Shown: positions 40,927-52,990 of the stretch, piece after piece
Position numbering within the stretch: position 1 is the first letter of the stretch
Layout of the letters: each line of letters begins with the position of its first letter
From: Amborella trichopoda
Taxonomy: Eukaryota > Streptophyta > Magnoliopsida > Amborellales > Amborellaceae
DNA: 64,000 nt
Direction of reading: 5' to 3'
Assembly: GCF_000471905.2 (NCBI RefSeq)
Contig: NW_006500356.1
Coordinates: 2,520,334 to 2,584,333 of the forward strand
Position numbers and translations under genes: made by a program
The notes under the pieces: generated by a model
The model's database searches: none
Told to the model about the DNA's origin: nothing
Seen by the model: only the letters and a program-made list of their open reading frames with translations

Positions 40927-42372
40927 TTACGTTGTTTTATCAAAATATTTAGTAGGTACTAATCCTTCATTGAGACAGTTTAAATATGCTCCAGAGTCTA
41001 TTAAGGCTAAAGATTGGAAGTCATACTCATTATTGACTACAATTTTGACGAATACAAACCATTTTTGAGTAATTACTTTATTAAGTAAATTTAAGGATGT
41101 AGTATCGTCCTCTTTGATTTTTACACCTGAGGAGTCAGGATTATTTTTAAGATTATAAGTATGGACTAAATTATTAAATTCAATATCATCATTTTCAATT
41201 GCTATTTCTGAAACATTATTTTGTAATTCTAAAATTTGTATCCTATTTTTTAATTGAGATACTTCACTTTTAATATTATTCACCTCTATTTTGAGTTCAG
41301 CAATAATGGGATCTTTATGAATAGCTTCATATTGACTGATCCTTTTCATTATAGTAGAAAAATTATATTCATCTGGAGGTTTGATCAAAGAAACTGGTTT
41401 AGGTTTTTCTTTAGTTAAATTAATAAATTGTGTGATAACTTGCCTTTTATCATCAGGACCAGATATTTTTTCTATCAGATCTAGAATAAAATTATCTTCT
41501 TTTGTCAGGGTATGAAGATTATGAGTTGGAATTTTACCAGAACAAGTTGGAGTTTTACCGGAGCATTGTTTGCATAGATCATTATCAGATTCATCTGATG
41601 TATCTGACCAAATAAGATTTTCATCTTGTATATTTCCTAGTAGTGACATATCGCTACTGATTTGAGAATCCGTATCAGAACTAGTAGAGGAATTATACAT
41701 TTGTACTAGGTCAAATAGATTATTTCTTAAGGATTCATCTAATATAAGAGTTTCGATTTTCTTTTTGACTTTACATTGGCTTTTATAATGGCCAATTTTT
41801 TTACATTTATAGCAGACAGGTAATTTTCGTTTGCCCTTTTTCTTAAAGGCAGAATATTTAGGAGCAAATCGTTTGATAAATTTATCTCTTTTTTCTCTAC
41901 GTTTATATTTGTTAGAATGATATTTTTCTTTTTGGTTAGATCTATGTATTTTTTTATGAAATTTATGAATTTTATCTTTTTCTATATGGTAGCCAAATTG
42001 TTCACAAAAATCACTTAATTCTTTTCTACCAGTCATTTTTTGTTTATCAAGTTGTTTCTTTAATTTCATATCTGTGCATAATGCTAATCCTTCAGCACAT
42101 ATTTCAGCAGATAATTCTCCTAAAGTATATTTAGAATAATTTAGTATACCACCATTTTTATTTTTAAGACGTTCTTTTACTTTTTCAGCTAATAAATAAG
42201 GTAATCCAGTTATGAATTTTTCTTTCCCGTGTTCAAGCTGGCTATCTTCTCTTAGTAATAAATGGGAAAAGAATACATCTTTATACCATTTACAATGAGA
42301 TAGAGTAGGGCATCTTAAATTAGATAGAAGATCTTCAGATCTAGATGCTAAGACAGCTGTATTTCCTATCAA
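40927..42372 (-). pseudogene. Caulimovirid coat protein C-terminus with zinc knuckle, leading into protease
   Basis: This is the longest surviving frame (481 codons). It holds the rest of the coat core, a Lys/Arg-rich stretch, a CCHC knuckle CYKCKKIGHYKSQC that would bind RNA, a Ser/Asp-rich linker, and near its end LALIDSGAYLNC with the aspartic protease DSG. The frame stops soon after the protease core. Despite its length the neighbouring domains are out of frame. Confidence 0.82.
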
Positions 42373-44040
42373 ATGGAGAGTAATAGTGTAAATTAATGTA
42401 TTGACTACATCACTTTCTGTATAAAGGACATCTTGGTTTTGTTCATTTTTTGCAGTCCATTGTCTTGTATTATTTAATATTTGTTTTTTAATAGATTCTG
42501 GGAGATGGAAATCCCACCATCCACGTAACTATCCTGTAAAACCACAAATTATAGCTTTTGTTATTTCTTGATCATGGGTTCCTACCATCTTGCATGCAGA
42601 TGCATACATGTCATATGTCTCATAGTATCTAAGATTTGATGTTCAGATATTCCATCTATATTCCAGTTTACTAAAGTTCTTCCTGAATATGAAGAAGTAT
42701 TGAATATGAAAGCCTCTTCAAATTGGATATCAACAGGTGTTGGTCTTCTATGATATGGTAAGGCTGTTGCAGGTTTCCAATTTTTAGAATATGCAATTCT
42801 TTGGATTTCATCTATATGTGGACTAGGTGTCATAGATTGATTAAATGCTTGTTCTCTATTTTCAATTGTATCATCCATAGATTCATCATATTCTTCCTTA
42901 AGCATTAAGGTTTCATGTTCAGGAACCTTTTCTTTGGCTTTATTTGTAATATCAAGTTTAGATATTTTTTATTTTAATTGATCCATTAATGTTTTATTAT
43001 CATCTCCGATTAGAAATTTTTCTTTATTTAGCTCAGGAGGAGGTTTGAATAGTAACTGTTTTGGTACAGGAATGAATGGAGTTGGAGATAAAAGATTTTC
43101 AATTCGTACTGTTTGTTTGCCTATTGTTTGTAGGTAAAAGTTCGTATAATTATTTTGATCAATTATATGAAGAAGTAAGTCAAATCTTGTGACATCTGAA
43201 GTAGTTAGTTTATATGGGGTTGTTGTTGTTTCATATACAACTATTTTGAGTAGAAGTACTTGATTCTTCTGTATCTTTTTCGGAGGGTTGTTTACTAACT
43301 CCTTTTATCGTTAGATTTTGTTCTGGAGGATGTATACAAGTGATTTCTTTACCACCAGTAGTATTGAATTTTGTGAATTGAGATTCAAGAGTGTTGCCTT
43401 CAAAGTCAGGTATTTTAATGTTTTTATCTCTACATATATTTCTTAACCAATCAAAGAAACATATTGTTGTTTGCTCCTTTTTAATAAATGTATTAAACTT
43501 TTTATGGAAATTCTAGTAATCTAGATTCAAAAGTATTAAGATACCAATGCCTAATATTTTTGTTTTCCTCAGATAAATAATCATTAGTAATATTAATTTT
43601 ATTGATTTTTTCTTCTTTTTGAAGAGTTAATAGATGAAATTCTGATTCATCAGGTTCATCTTGGGCTGGTTTATATTGAGGAATAATAACATTTTCAGAT
43701 GTTCTTAGTAATCCCTGAATTTGTGGTTCAGATGTTCGACTATTTCGGGATATAGGTCTTTGTTTTGATGTCATTGGTCTTTTAGGAGACCAGTTATAAA
43801 TGGTAACAGAACTTCGACCTGGTTCTATTTTAATTGGCTTAGAAGAGATATTTGAATCATCTTGAGTTAAATAATTTCGATCATTCTTAAATTGTATTTC
43901 TATGTTACCATTATTATGTTCCACTATCCTATCGGGAATATTTTGAACCAGATACTGTATAGATTGTTGATCATTTTGTATAGACCATGATTGTGGTAGA
44001 ACTATTTCTGACCATGATATAGTTCTGGGGACAATAGTAT
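42373..44040 (-). pseudogene. Caulimovirid coat protein N-terminal and central region, broken
   Basis: This region lies between the movement protein and the zinc knuckle. The pieces 44113-43502 and 42905-42582 are charged and low in hydrophobics, as expected for the acidic N-terminal arm. A stop interrupts the core near 42528: GFTG, stop, then LRGWWDFHLPE, recognisable as the central capsid motif. The stretch 42906-43500 has further frame changes. Confidence 0.6.
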
Positions 44041-44049
44041 TAGAATTTT

Positions 44050-44382
44050 CTATATTTGTTTGGAATAATATAGTTTGTCCTCTGGTATCTCTACCTGGAG
44101 TACATTTGGACATAAAGTAGTCGTAACTTTATAATAAATTCGATATACTATGGCAATATTTTGAGATCTTATTCTCATATCAAACCCTTGTATTTTTAAG
44201 TTTAAGGATAAAACATTTAGAATATTTGGATCTGTTAATAATACAGAATAATTAGAAAAACAATTAAAATATACTGGTCCACTACAAAGACTGGATTCCA
44301 CTATTCCAATTAATGACGCAGAAAACCTATTATGTCTTGTATCTCTTAGGCATACAAGAACAAAATTAGTTAGTCCTAACAA
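44050..44382 (-). pseudogene. Caulimovirid movement protein, C-terminal part, broken
   Basis: The frame reads through GPVYFNCFSN, SVLLTDPNILNVLSLNL and YRIYYKV, typical of the 30K-type movement protein core of plant pararetroviruses. The N-terminal half is missing at the 44382 breakpoint. Near 44100 the homology passes to another frame (TRGQTILFQT, SWSEIVLPQSW in the 44113-43502 piece), so one frameshift is visible. Confidence 0.75.
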
Positions 44383-44389
44383 TTAAGCC

Positions 44390-45305
44390 ATTAACAAGTA
44401 TGTTACTGAGCTAGGACCCCGCACCCTTCGAAAAATAGTTCCTTGTAGCACAACATCTGGTTCCCGTATGATCTGCTGATATAGTACCACATGGCCCCAC
44501 ATAACTAAAAATACCATCCCCCATGCTATCTCAACATACCCCACCCACACCTGCCAAACCTGGATTTCCCAATGATGAAACATCAAAATCCAGTTTGTGA
44601 CATCCAAACATAGGAGGCTGCCATCTACATTGCGGTCTAACCTTAACAAACTTAAGAGTCATTCAGTTAGCTCCAATAAGATTCTTCCTTTAACTTCTTG
44701 TAGCTCCAATGAAATTCTTTTAAAAGTTCTACGATCTTTCTTCAACCATAGTTCTTAAACGATAGCAGCATGAAAAATATTCCATCATGCAATTGACCTT
44801 CGTTAGCCCTGTTAGTTTTAGATGATCCACAATTTCCATATGTGAAATTAGACAAACCAAATGGATACCAATCTTGTGCATTGCCCAACTCCAAATGCTC
44901 GAGGAAAAAGGGCAGTGGAGGAATAAGTGAGCCCCGTTCCCCTCGTCATTATTACAAATAAGATGTACATTTACCATAATTTTACCTCTCTTCTTGATTG
45001 TCTGGAGTGAGTACCACAATTTGTTGCATAATCCGAACAAATGCATACACTTTATTGTATTTCCACTTCCAAATATTATTAAGCTTGGACAATTCCACCT
45101 AAAACGATCATGGAATAGCATGTAACAGGTTGATTTCACTTAAAAACATCCATCTGTCTTCAACTCCCACAGAAATTAATCATCAATCGAATTAGAAACA
45201 TGGACATAATTCAAAGTTGAAAGCAGCTCTGTGAACTGATCAAATGCAGAATGGGGTATTCTGTTATAAGAGCAAATAATATTCCAAGTGCTAGAGCCAT
45301 CTGAC
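44390..45305 (-). mobile_element. LINE fragment (zinc-finger and RNase H regions), copy A
   Basis: Minus-strand translation shows the RVT-type zinc-finger region (HLFLHCPFSSSIWSWAMHKI), further on CHKLDFD and NPGLAGVG-like RNase H sequence in shifted frames. It is homologous to 54130-54980 in the second WSD1 region and truncated on both sides. The movement-protein end of the pararetrovirus begins about 8-60 bp beyond its 3' side. Confidence 0.8.
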
Positions 45306-45309
45306 CTTC

Positions 45310-46340
45310 TAGGGGATGAACATGATTAACGGTTTCAATTTTGATCTTGATTGGTGCCTCCAATGGTATGATTTTGAATTCTTAGTTTTGAAATCTTAAT
45401 ATATGTATTTTCTTTCACATTTTTGGCTCTTTTTTTTTTTTGCTATTGTTTTCCTTTATTTGTTTTCCTATTTCTAACAATACTAACTGAGTCAACCGAG
45501 CTGACTTGCTCGGATGAGTTGCCAGAAGCTGGCACCCGGTTCTAGTGCCTGAGCAAGTTTGTAAACATTGATTTTTATGGTAGCCATCCATCGTTATGGT
45601 ATCACCCAGACAACCAAGTGGCAGCCTGGCAAAAAGCCAAACAGGGAAAATACCTTCCATGATAGTGTTTTCAAGTGTTCAAGAACTCAGATCGACAATC
45701 AAATTAGCTGGTTATTGGACTAATTTGGATTGGTGATTATTTATCTAGACTGTTGATTCTCCAGGCTAATTCAAAAAATATTAACCATTATTTTTATATT
45801 TAAAAATAATTAAAACTTAAAATGTTTTAAAAAGAAAATTGGCTAGGAAGCAATTTAGCCAATCTAGATTGCATTAGATCCCTTACAGGGTGATAACACC
45901 GGTCTAGTCCCTCTAAATCGTATCTATTATTGGACCCGGATTAGTTCCCACATGTCCTGATCTGGTTAGCTATTTAAAAAATAATATTATTAGAAAGATT
46001 TTGTTGGTTATTTAGAGTCTCTTTTCTAAATAACCAACATGCTATATGGAGGACTTTTACTTTTCCATTTTCAACCATTAAAATGAAACTATATGTTTAT
46101 TTTGCAGAGTTTGAGGATCACAATGGTGAGTTACATGGGGAAGTTGAGAGTGACAGTAGGCGTGGAGAAAGGGTTCATAAATCCAAAGGTGCTCACTTCC
46201 TGCTTCCAAGAAGCCTTCACCAATATATCACAAGCAGCTATTGTGGGAGCAAAACGCGAAGATTCTTGATCTTACATGTATTATCTAAGGTTCAAAATAA
46301 CAGATATCTGTTTACGCGGTTTCGAGACCACGCACAAGAA
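45310..46340 (+). pseudogene. WSD1-like wax ester synthase/DGAT, last intron remnant and last exon, copy A
   Basis: WSD1-type bifunctional acyltransferases make wax esters and triacylglycerol at the ER. The last exon is 46108-46269 (acceptor TATTTTGCAG), 162 bp, encoding the end of the WS_DGAT C-terminal domain: ITMVSYMGKLRVTVGVEKGF then a helix to IVGAKREDS and TGA. It is colinear and highly similar to 60634-60795. The 45310-46107 part matches intron sequence at 57470-57950 plus 60495-60633. No penultimate or earlier exon is found to the left; that space is LINE and pararetrovirus. The HHxxxDG catalytic motif, which is N-terminal, is missing, so this is a 3' fragment. Confidence 0.75.
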
Positions 46341-46418
46341 ATACATGAATAATTATGCATGCAAAACTTTGTATCTCTAAACTTTGTATATGTTATTTGC
46401 TCATCTAAACATATGTAA

Positions 46419-46780
46419 ATTGCAACCTTAAAATATAGAATTAAGGTACAACTAAAAAATCTATTGTAAAAGGCTATTTTGGGAAAATCCTCTAATTTGA
46501 TCATCTCAACTTCGAGATTTATGAATCTGAAAAAACAAACAAAAAAATCGAGTCTAAAAAATAGTGCATCTTGCAACACATTATCTGGCCTGTCAATTTT
46601 CAAGAGTATCATTTGTTTCTAGATCTACTTGATTTGAACCATTTTTGGAGTCTAAAATTTTATAATTAGAGATAAATTTGTATTCGTAGGCCATCCAAAT
46701 AATTTTTTATATCAAAATAACATTTTGTGGTAAAATTTGGTGGCGCATTGTTTAAGATTGCAACCTTATGCAAACCACCC
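46419..46780. mobile_element. MITE-like element, type 1b (copy 2)
   Basis: Homologue of 36015-36398 with AATAGTGCATCTTGCAACAC, CTAGATCTACTTGATTTGAA and the end GATTGCAACCTTATGCAAAC. Confidence 0.6.
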
Positions 46781-46889
46781 TATATATATTCATGGCTAGC
46801 CTGTCTTGACCTGGCCCTTTACCAACCCTATCCTCGGGTGGTCTGCATAACACTTCTATTGTAAGGATGCCAACAAAAATCTTGTGTTC

Positions 46890-47060
46890 GTATGTCGTCA
46901 TCATCATCATAACTTTTTTCCAATTAATTAGGGTCGGCTACACAAATCCTGCTCTATCATTTTACTCTATTTAAGGTCATACCCTCAGTGAGGCCATAAG
47001 TCCATATATATTCTCGAACTACTTCCAACCACATTCTTTTGGGCCCACCCCTTATCCTTT
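46890..47060. repeat. Dispersed repeat with GGGTCGGCTAC motif (SINE/LINE-tail-like)
   Basis: ATTAGGGTCGGCTACACAAA followed by CTCTATTTAAGGTCATACCC. A second copy at 49985-50170 has GGCGTCGGGCTACATAAATC and CTATTTAAGGCCATACCCC. This phrase is common in plant non-LTR element tails, but I cannot assign it to one family. Confidence 0.4.
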
Positions 47061-47220
47061 TCAATCTTCCACTTAAAAATTTTGTATCTGTATGTATCTT
47101 GTTTAATTGTTTTAATTTTATTTTTCAGGGCAAAATATTAATTAGTTGTAATAGAAAAGGGTGTGGAGTTACTTCTCTTTCTAAAAAATTTGTGAGGGAT
47201 AGAAGGGAGTTCTATTCTTT

Positions 47221-47735
47221 GGGAAAGGTTTCTATGCTTTCCCTACAACATAGAAGTTTTATCCTCCCGCTACCATCCAGCCATCCAATTTTGATCAAGA
47301 GAGCCACTCACAGTTTGATCTTAGATCCAATGTCTTGAAGTATTTTATTTTTAGTTTTTTTTATACAAATTGTATGAATATGAAATTTGGTACGTGCCAT
47401 CTTTTCATTGGGGTGCACCTATAAAAAAATATTAAAAATAATTTTTCGATAAAATATAATGACCAAAATACCCTTGAAAATTTTTAGGGGTATTTTGATC
47501 ATTTTATTTTATTAAAATCATTTTTTTAATATTTTTTGCTTGTGCGAGTTTAATAGAGGAATGGACGTCCAAAATTTGATGTCAAAATAGTTTATAGAAA
47601 AAAATTAAAAATGAAATAGTGTAGAGACGTGACATTGTGATTGGGGCAATCTTAGCCCTCTATTCAAAATGGATGGTTGGATAAGGGAGAGGATAGAACT
47701 TCTATGTTGTAGGAGAAGCATATAACACTTGCCCT
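47221..47735. mobile_element. hAT-like MITE, family 3, with 8-bp target-site duplication
   Basis: Starts GGGAAAGGTTTCTATGCTTT and ends with the inverted AAGCATATAACACTTGCCC. TATTCTTT flanks it at 47213-47220 and 47736-47743. Opposite in orientation to the copy at 24402-24895. Confidence 0.85.
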
Positions 47736-47895
47736 TATTCTTTTATGGAAATGAAAGCTATTATATCTACTTTTTCCTTATTCTTTTATGGAAATGAAAG
47801 CTATTATCTCTACTTTTTTTAGTTGTCCTCGAGCAATTTTTGTTGTTATTATCTCTACTTTTTTTAGTTGTCCTCGAGCAATTTTTGTTTTCTTC
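47735..47895. repeat. Two overlapping short tandem duplications
   Basis: TTATTCTTTTATGGAAATGA is repeated at about 47735 and 47778, and CTTTTTTTAGTTGTCCTCGA at about 47813 and 47858. Confidence 0.85.
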
Positions 47896-47944
47896 ATCAA
47901 GGCTAAGTCATCTTTTTATTACAAGCAAGGAAGACTTAACATTT

Positions 47945-49203
47945 TTGGGAATCTGAAAATCTATTGCATGTAAATAGATTCCACAAAAATATGAAATTTC
48001 CATTGTTTAGGTACAATTTAATAGTAAAGAAATGAAAAAGATTACCCGATATTTTCCCAAAAATCAAGAAATCTATGCCTTGTGAAGGGTGAAAAATCTA
48101 TTATGCGCTTGACGAGTAATCGGGTAAATTTTTCCGGCGTGTCTGACAAAAATCACTTGATTCATGTCCCAATAAACCACAAAAAATAAAAAAAAAATCG
48201 TATGATTTACCTCCTAATAAACCACTAAGAATTCTTTATCAGAGATATTCGGTCAATCAGAATGAAAGTGAAAGAAAGTATTTATCCTTGTCGTGTCCTT
48301 TCTATTGAAATCGGAAGCCAAGGATCCATTCCCTTGATTCGTAGTGATGAAAATTTCACTCGAGCAAAAAGCTATTAAATTTGCCTATGTCTTGCACGTA
48401 TCAATTGAAGTATTGCTTATTTACCCATATCCAAGATTCAATTTTTTTGGGTTCTGCAAATATTGCTCCAAAAAAAATAAATGGATTTGGGTTCTCTTCT
48501 AATATTATTGTGTGTATATTTTTGGCTTTTTTTTTTTTGCTATTATTTGTTGATAATATCGGAATACTTGAGTTCACTCACAGAGAAACGTCAAATCAGT
48601 GTACTTGAATTTTTTTTTTTTAGAACTTTTTAAAATTAATTTACCTCTTCAATCTCCTCCAATGCCCCAACATAATTTCTCTTCTAATACATCTCAATTA
48701 TAACCTTCTAGGTTACTGACCAAATTTTTTCAATTTTTTTTTTTTCTTTTGAATTTGCCCATGGAATTTTTGTTGAGAGAGATGATCGAAAGGCTTTAGC
48801 ACATGAAAGAAAACATAAAAAATATGATCGCTTATCGTAATAAAAGTATGTTATTCCAAAGTGTTAACATCTTGAATATTCCAAGTCAAGATACAAAGGC
48901 ATACAAAAGGTGTGGCTAATTCTTATGCCTAATGCAATTATAAAGTTTAAGCTACATACTAATAGGGATTGTACACTTAACCATGTTTTGGGTATAAAGC
49001 TAAAAAAGAAAAAAAAATGTTGGTAATGCGTTTCCCATATTTCTTCTGGACATAGCCAAACAGTAACAATGTATTTCCCAGGTTGCATCTAAATACTACC
49101 CAAACAGTGACAATCCATTTGCAGGTAATGTATTACGCAATAATGTATTACGCCAGTGATATATTTCACAAACAATATATTTTCAGGCATCCAAACGACC
49201 ACT
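47945..49203. mobile_element. Non-autonomous DNA transposon, second copy, inverted
   Basis: Its right end (complement of GGTCGTTTGGATGCCTGAAA) and its left end (GGGAATCTGAAAATCTATTG) match the ends of 37590-39229 in reverse orientation, including ACCTGCAAATGGATTGT and GTAGTATTTAGATGCAACCT (as complements). The interior differs and lacks the minisatellite. Confidence 0.65.
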
Positions 49204-51335
49204 TAAAGGATAACACTGCATTCCACTCCATTGTTTTGTCTGGCCTTATTTTTGGGGAAAATAGGAATTATGATATTGAGATTACATTCTCATTTTTTGT
49301 TGAGTGAGCTAAGGAAGATATTGGGTTTTTTTCATTACAGCTCAAATCCCCTAAAAAATATAAATAAATATTGAAACCGGATTTTCGAAAATCATTAAGG
49401 CCCTCGAGTCAATATGAGTGGTTCTCGCCTAAATCCAGTGAGTTGACTGGTACAACTTCGAAGAAATCAAAATGTTGCCCATAACAAAATCATGTCGCTT
49501 TTATAATTTAGAAAAATGTTAAGACTTCTGTGCGGCGGAAGAACTAAGGGATAGATAAAATGTCATCAAGATAATGATCACAAACATAATGGCGGTCCAC
49601 ATTAACATTATTTGGTTCACTAATAAAAAACCATATTAGATCTTAATGGCACTTTGGCTATTTGCATAGAAAGGCGTCCGATTGGATATGAAAATTCCAA
49701 AATCATTGAGACTATGAACCAAAACAATCTCACTAACAACAAGGGGCATATCATTATATTTACTTGATTTGGAAATGCTATCATGTCTCTTTCTCTTCTA
49801 TGAGACTAATAATGACCCAAGAAATAATAGCCTTTAGTTGAACATCAAGTATCGAGATGACCTGCTCAATTTGCATTTGCATATGTAGGAGAATACAAAA
49901 AGGAAGTGGATGAAGAGAATAAGCGTGTTAGCTAAGAGAATGGGTCAACAAGAATCAAAGACAAATTTGTCAATACATGAATTATCATCATTTGAGCATT
50001 ATCTCAACTATTTGGCGTCGGGCTACATAAATCATGTTCTGCCATTCTGTTCTATTTAAGGCCATACCCCAAGTCAAACTATGAGACACTATATTTGTTT
50101 TCACTACTTCAGTCTACATCTTTTAGGTTATTTCCCTTGCCATTCTAAAGCCTTTTACATCAACCTAATGGTGAGCCCCATTCTCTATCTATAACCATCC
50201 AACATTTGACTAGAAATGCATGTTTTAGGGAACGCAGCTAACTTTTGCGTGCAAAGTATTCAATAATCATTGTACTAGGCGCAATGTTTGGGTTCGTCCA
50301 CTGAATTAACTTGCCTCGGGCCTAGGCCAAGTCCCAAAACCGAGTCGAGTCTCTAAACATTGCAACGAAGAGTGGAGTGAATCATCAATGGTTGACATCA
50401 GATAGCCGGGGGAGGTGCTAGACATTTGCATAAAACCTAATTACTAGCACTGTATATGGGAATAGACAGTGAGGATGATGTGCACATCTCAACCTTCAAT
50501 GGTGGCATAGAGAGTGAGGATGATGTACATATCTCAACCTTCCCTTGTTGACATTACATGACTCTAATTTAAGTGCTTGCATTTTATCGAGTAAGGCAAC
50601 CCATGGGACTAGTTGGGTCACTAGCCCACAATTAAATATAGAGAGAGAGACGGTGGCATCGGCTGGGCTTGGGCTAGGCCAGCCCTGACCATGGCCTAGC
50701 CCTTTTCCTATAGTGTGTCCTAGGCTTAGGTCTTGCCCGGCATGCAGGGCTAGGCTTGGACCACCAGAAACAAATGAATAAGCAAAAATAAAAAGAAAAA
50801 AAGAAAAAGAAAAAGAGAGGGTGGAGTCAGGCCTAATCGGGTTAGCACTGATCCTAACCCAGCCCTCAGGCCACAATTTGTGGCCAAGCCCGAGTTTTTA
50901 GGGTCAGGTTGCCTAGCCCATTGAGATAGAGAGAGCACAGTAACAAATGACCAAATGGCAAGTCCCCACTCTCTTTTTATCAGCATCCAATAGTTGACTA
51001 AATATGCCTCTCGAAGGAACTGGTGGGTGGACCCAATTTGGGTATCGGTCCAAGTCTAAAAACCTAGACCCATGTCGGATCCGGGTCGGTTCTAGGTCTC
51101 GGTCGACTCGATCCGAACATATTTATATACATATATACACATATATATATATATTTATACATACATTACTTTTACACCCTCGATCAAATGCCCCATGTGG
51201 GAGATTTTTTTCGATCTGAAATTTTGGTTTATACCTTAGAAACGCTAGATGATTCTTCTTAAAAAAAAAAAATTTTGAAATTTGAGTTTTGTAACATTTA
51301 GATCCCACCCTCTAAAAATTGGAGGGCATCTATTT
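49204..51335. other. Gene-free stretch
   Basis: Contains the GGGTCGGCTAC-type repeat (49985-50170), a short direct duplication (50468-50547, GAGTGAGGATGATGTACATA-like), a GC-richer low-complexity patch (50640-50930) and an AT dinucleotide tract (51120-51165). No coding family recognised. Confidence 0.45.
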
Positions 51336-51339
51336 GAAA

Positions 51340-52990
51340 GAAAGACCTATGTGATCTTTTGCCGGGGAATACATTTTTTCTTTTCTTTTTTCTTCATCCC
51401 TTTCTTTTGGCAAAAGATCACTTACATGTGGTCTTTATTATAATAAGATAAATTTCAAAATAAAATCAGTATAACAATAAAACCAAGATCTTAACAACTT
51501 GACGTCATTGAAACAACTATGCAATATGTTTGATTGCAAGAAACAAAAGGAAGAGTGCCGGTTACCTCAACCGGGATTATTACACCCCACACAGAGTCAC
51601 CACTATCCGATGGCGCGGGATCAACAGTCTAGCTTCAATCTCGAACCGAAAAGTAAATTTCAACCAAGCCACACCAATGGAACATGAACCCCTTTGATTA
51701 CAAACTCAAACCCTACGTGAATTCTCTTAGCAACCTAGTTTGAGGGAGATGAATTCTCTTTTTGCTAAACCCTAAAACCCTTAGCTATAAATCCATAGTT
51801 GAGAGATAGGAGAGAGAATAACTCTATAACCTAGACCCTTGAGTTCTTTCACAATGTGGGAGAAAGAGATCAAACATGAGAGAGAGAAACTTTCTTAAGA
51901 GAGATAAATAGAAAGATAAGATGTAGAGATTTTGGGTAGAGACAATCCATTTTTATAGGCTTTGAATAAGATTAGGATTTCTTAGGGTTTTCTTTGGCTT
52001 GCCTCTTGTTGTGAGATTGAACAGAAACCGTCGATCAAAGGTGACTTGTGGGGTGAGAGATCTGAGTCATCCATTCTATAGATGGGTCATCAACATTATG
52101 GAAGGTGCATGAACCATTATCCCCCTTTCCTAAACCATTTTATCATCAATGGAAATTAAATAAATTAAATCGAATCAAAATATTATGCATACCATAAAAT
52201 AGCACAAGTCTACTCAATCTTTCCACCAAATCTTTCAAAGATATATCAAGTTCATATTTAGTCAATATCTTCCAACCATATGACCACATGGCATATCACC
52301 AAAAAATTAAGAAAGAGAATAAGGGCAGGGCGTGCCACCCAAGGGAGGCACTCATGGGCCCCACCTTCTAAAAATATGGCTGGCCTATGTGTACAATGGG
52401 CCCACATGATATTTTATATATTTAAAATTAATAAAAGGATTTTAGAATATTATTTGAATATTTAAACAATTGTAAAATCAATATCTTTAATTTTATAAAT
52501 CCAAAAATTATAAATAAAATATCCAGGGGTTCATAAAAATTCAAATAATAATTTTAAAATAATTTCCATCATAAAACAAACATAATTAAATTAATTTGAT
52601 GGGGAAAAGATCCATATAGTTTAGGAATCAACAATCAGGGAGCACTCCACCTTCAATTGTAGACTACATACCACACTTGTTTTATCAGACCGGGCAAGTG
52701 TTTTCCATGACCCACAGTCCAAGCAGAGGCTCATTAACGGGTCACCAAAGTCCGGCCGATGAGCCAAGGGATCGCAATCCCAGTCTGTGGATTTCAGGTA
52801 CTCCCTTAGAGACAAGTCAATGTCACCAAGACCTTATGTGACCACAACTCTATGGTGCATAGAGGTATCCCTCGCAAATGCATATGTGTCACCCTAAAAG
52901 GTGGATTTCTGGCTTTTTCGAACGATCTATCGATATACATGCCGTGTGATGGTACATGGAAGATGTTTTGGCCCCTGTCAATATGATAGT
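51340..52990. mobile_element. LTR-like dispersed repeat, copy 1
   Basis: About 1.65 kb homologous to 58150-59925: GAAAGACCTATGTGAT, TTACACCCCACACAGAGTCA, GGGATCAACAGTCTAGCTTC, TTAACGGGTCACCAAAGTC, ATGCCGTGTGATGGTACATG. There are no coding domains. Length, lack of frames and copy structure suggest a solo LTR or non-coding end of an LTR retrotransposon, but TG...CA ends and a target-site duplication could not be fixed. Confidence 0.55.

Larger units (their letters stand above)
40112..44382 (-). mobile_element. Endogenous caulimovirid (pararetrovirus) remnant, truncated at both ends
   Basis: An old, inactive viral copy on the minus strand with genes in the order movement protein, coat protein, protease, reverse transcriptase. 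The open pieces lie in changing frames (44382-44050, 44113-43502, 42905-42582, 42372-40927, 40727-40164), so frame breaks and stops separate every domain. It starts inside the movement protein and stops inside reverse transcriptase, before the active-site YxDD region; RNase H and the intergenic control region are absent. Motif style (PWSCSAFYVN, RYPIPNKK) suggests a petuvirus- or florendovirus-like member rather than a badnavirus, a judgement from family knowledge. It abuts a LINE fragment at its 5' side (44390 onward). Confidence 0.88.

Noticed and set aside
40594-41068. Plus-strand frames across the pararetrovirus
   Set aside because: Antisense shadows of the reverse transcriptase and protease remnants.
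45415-45660. Similar minus-strand frames at 45415-45660 and 57539-57847, which could suggest a conserved small protein
   Set aside because: Both lie in duplicated WSD1 intron DNA; the similarity is nucleotide-level and the frames diverge by indels with a poly-Lys tail.
50496-50986. Two overlapping minus-strand frames with hydrophobic runs
   Set aside because: Hydrophobicity comes from a (GAAAAA)-type tract; no homology or gene structure.
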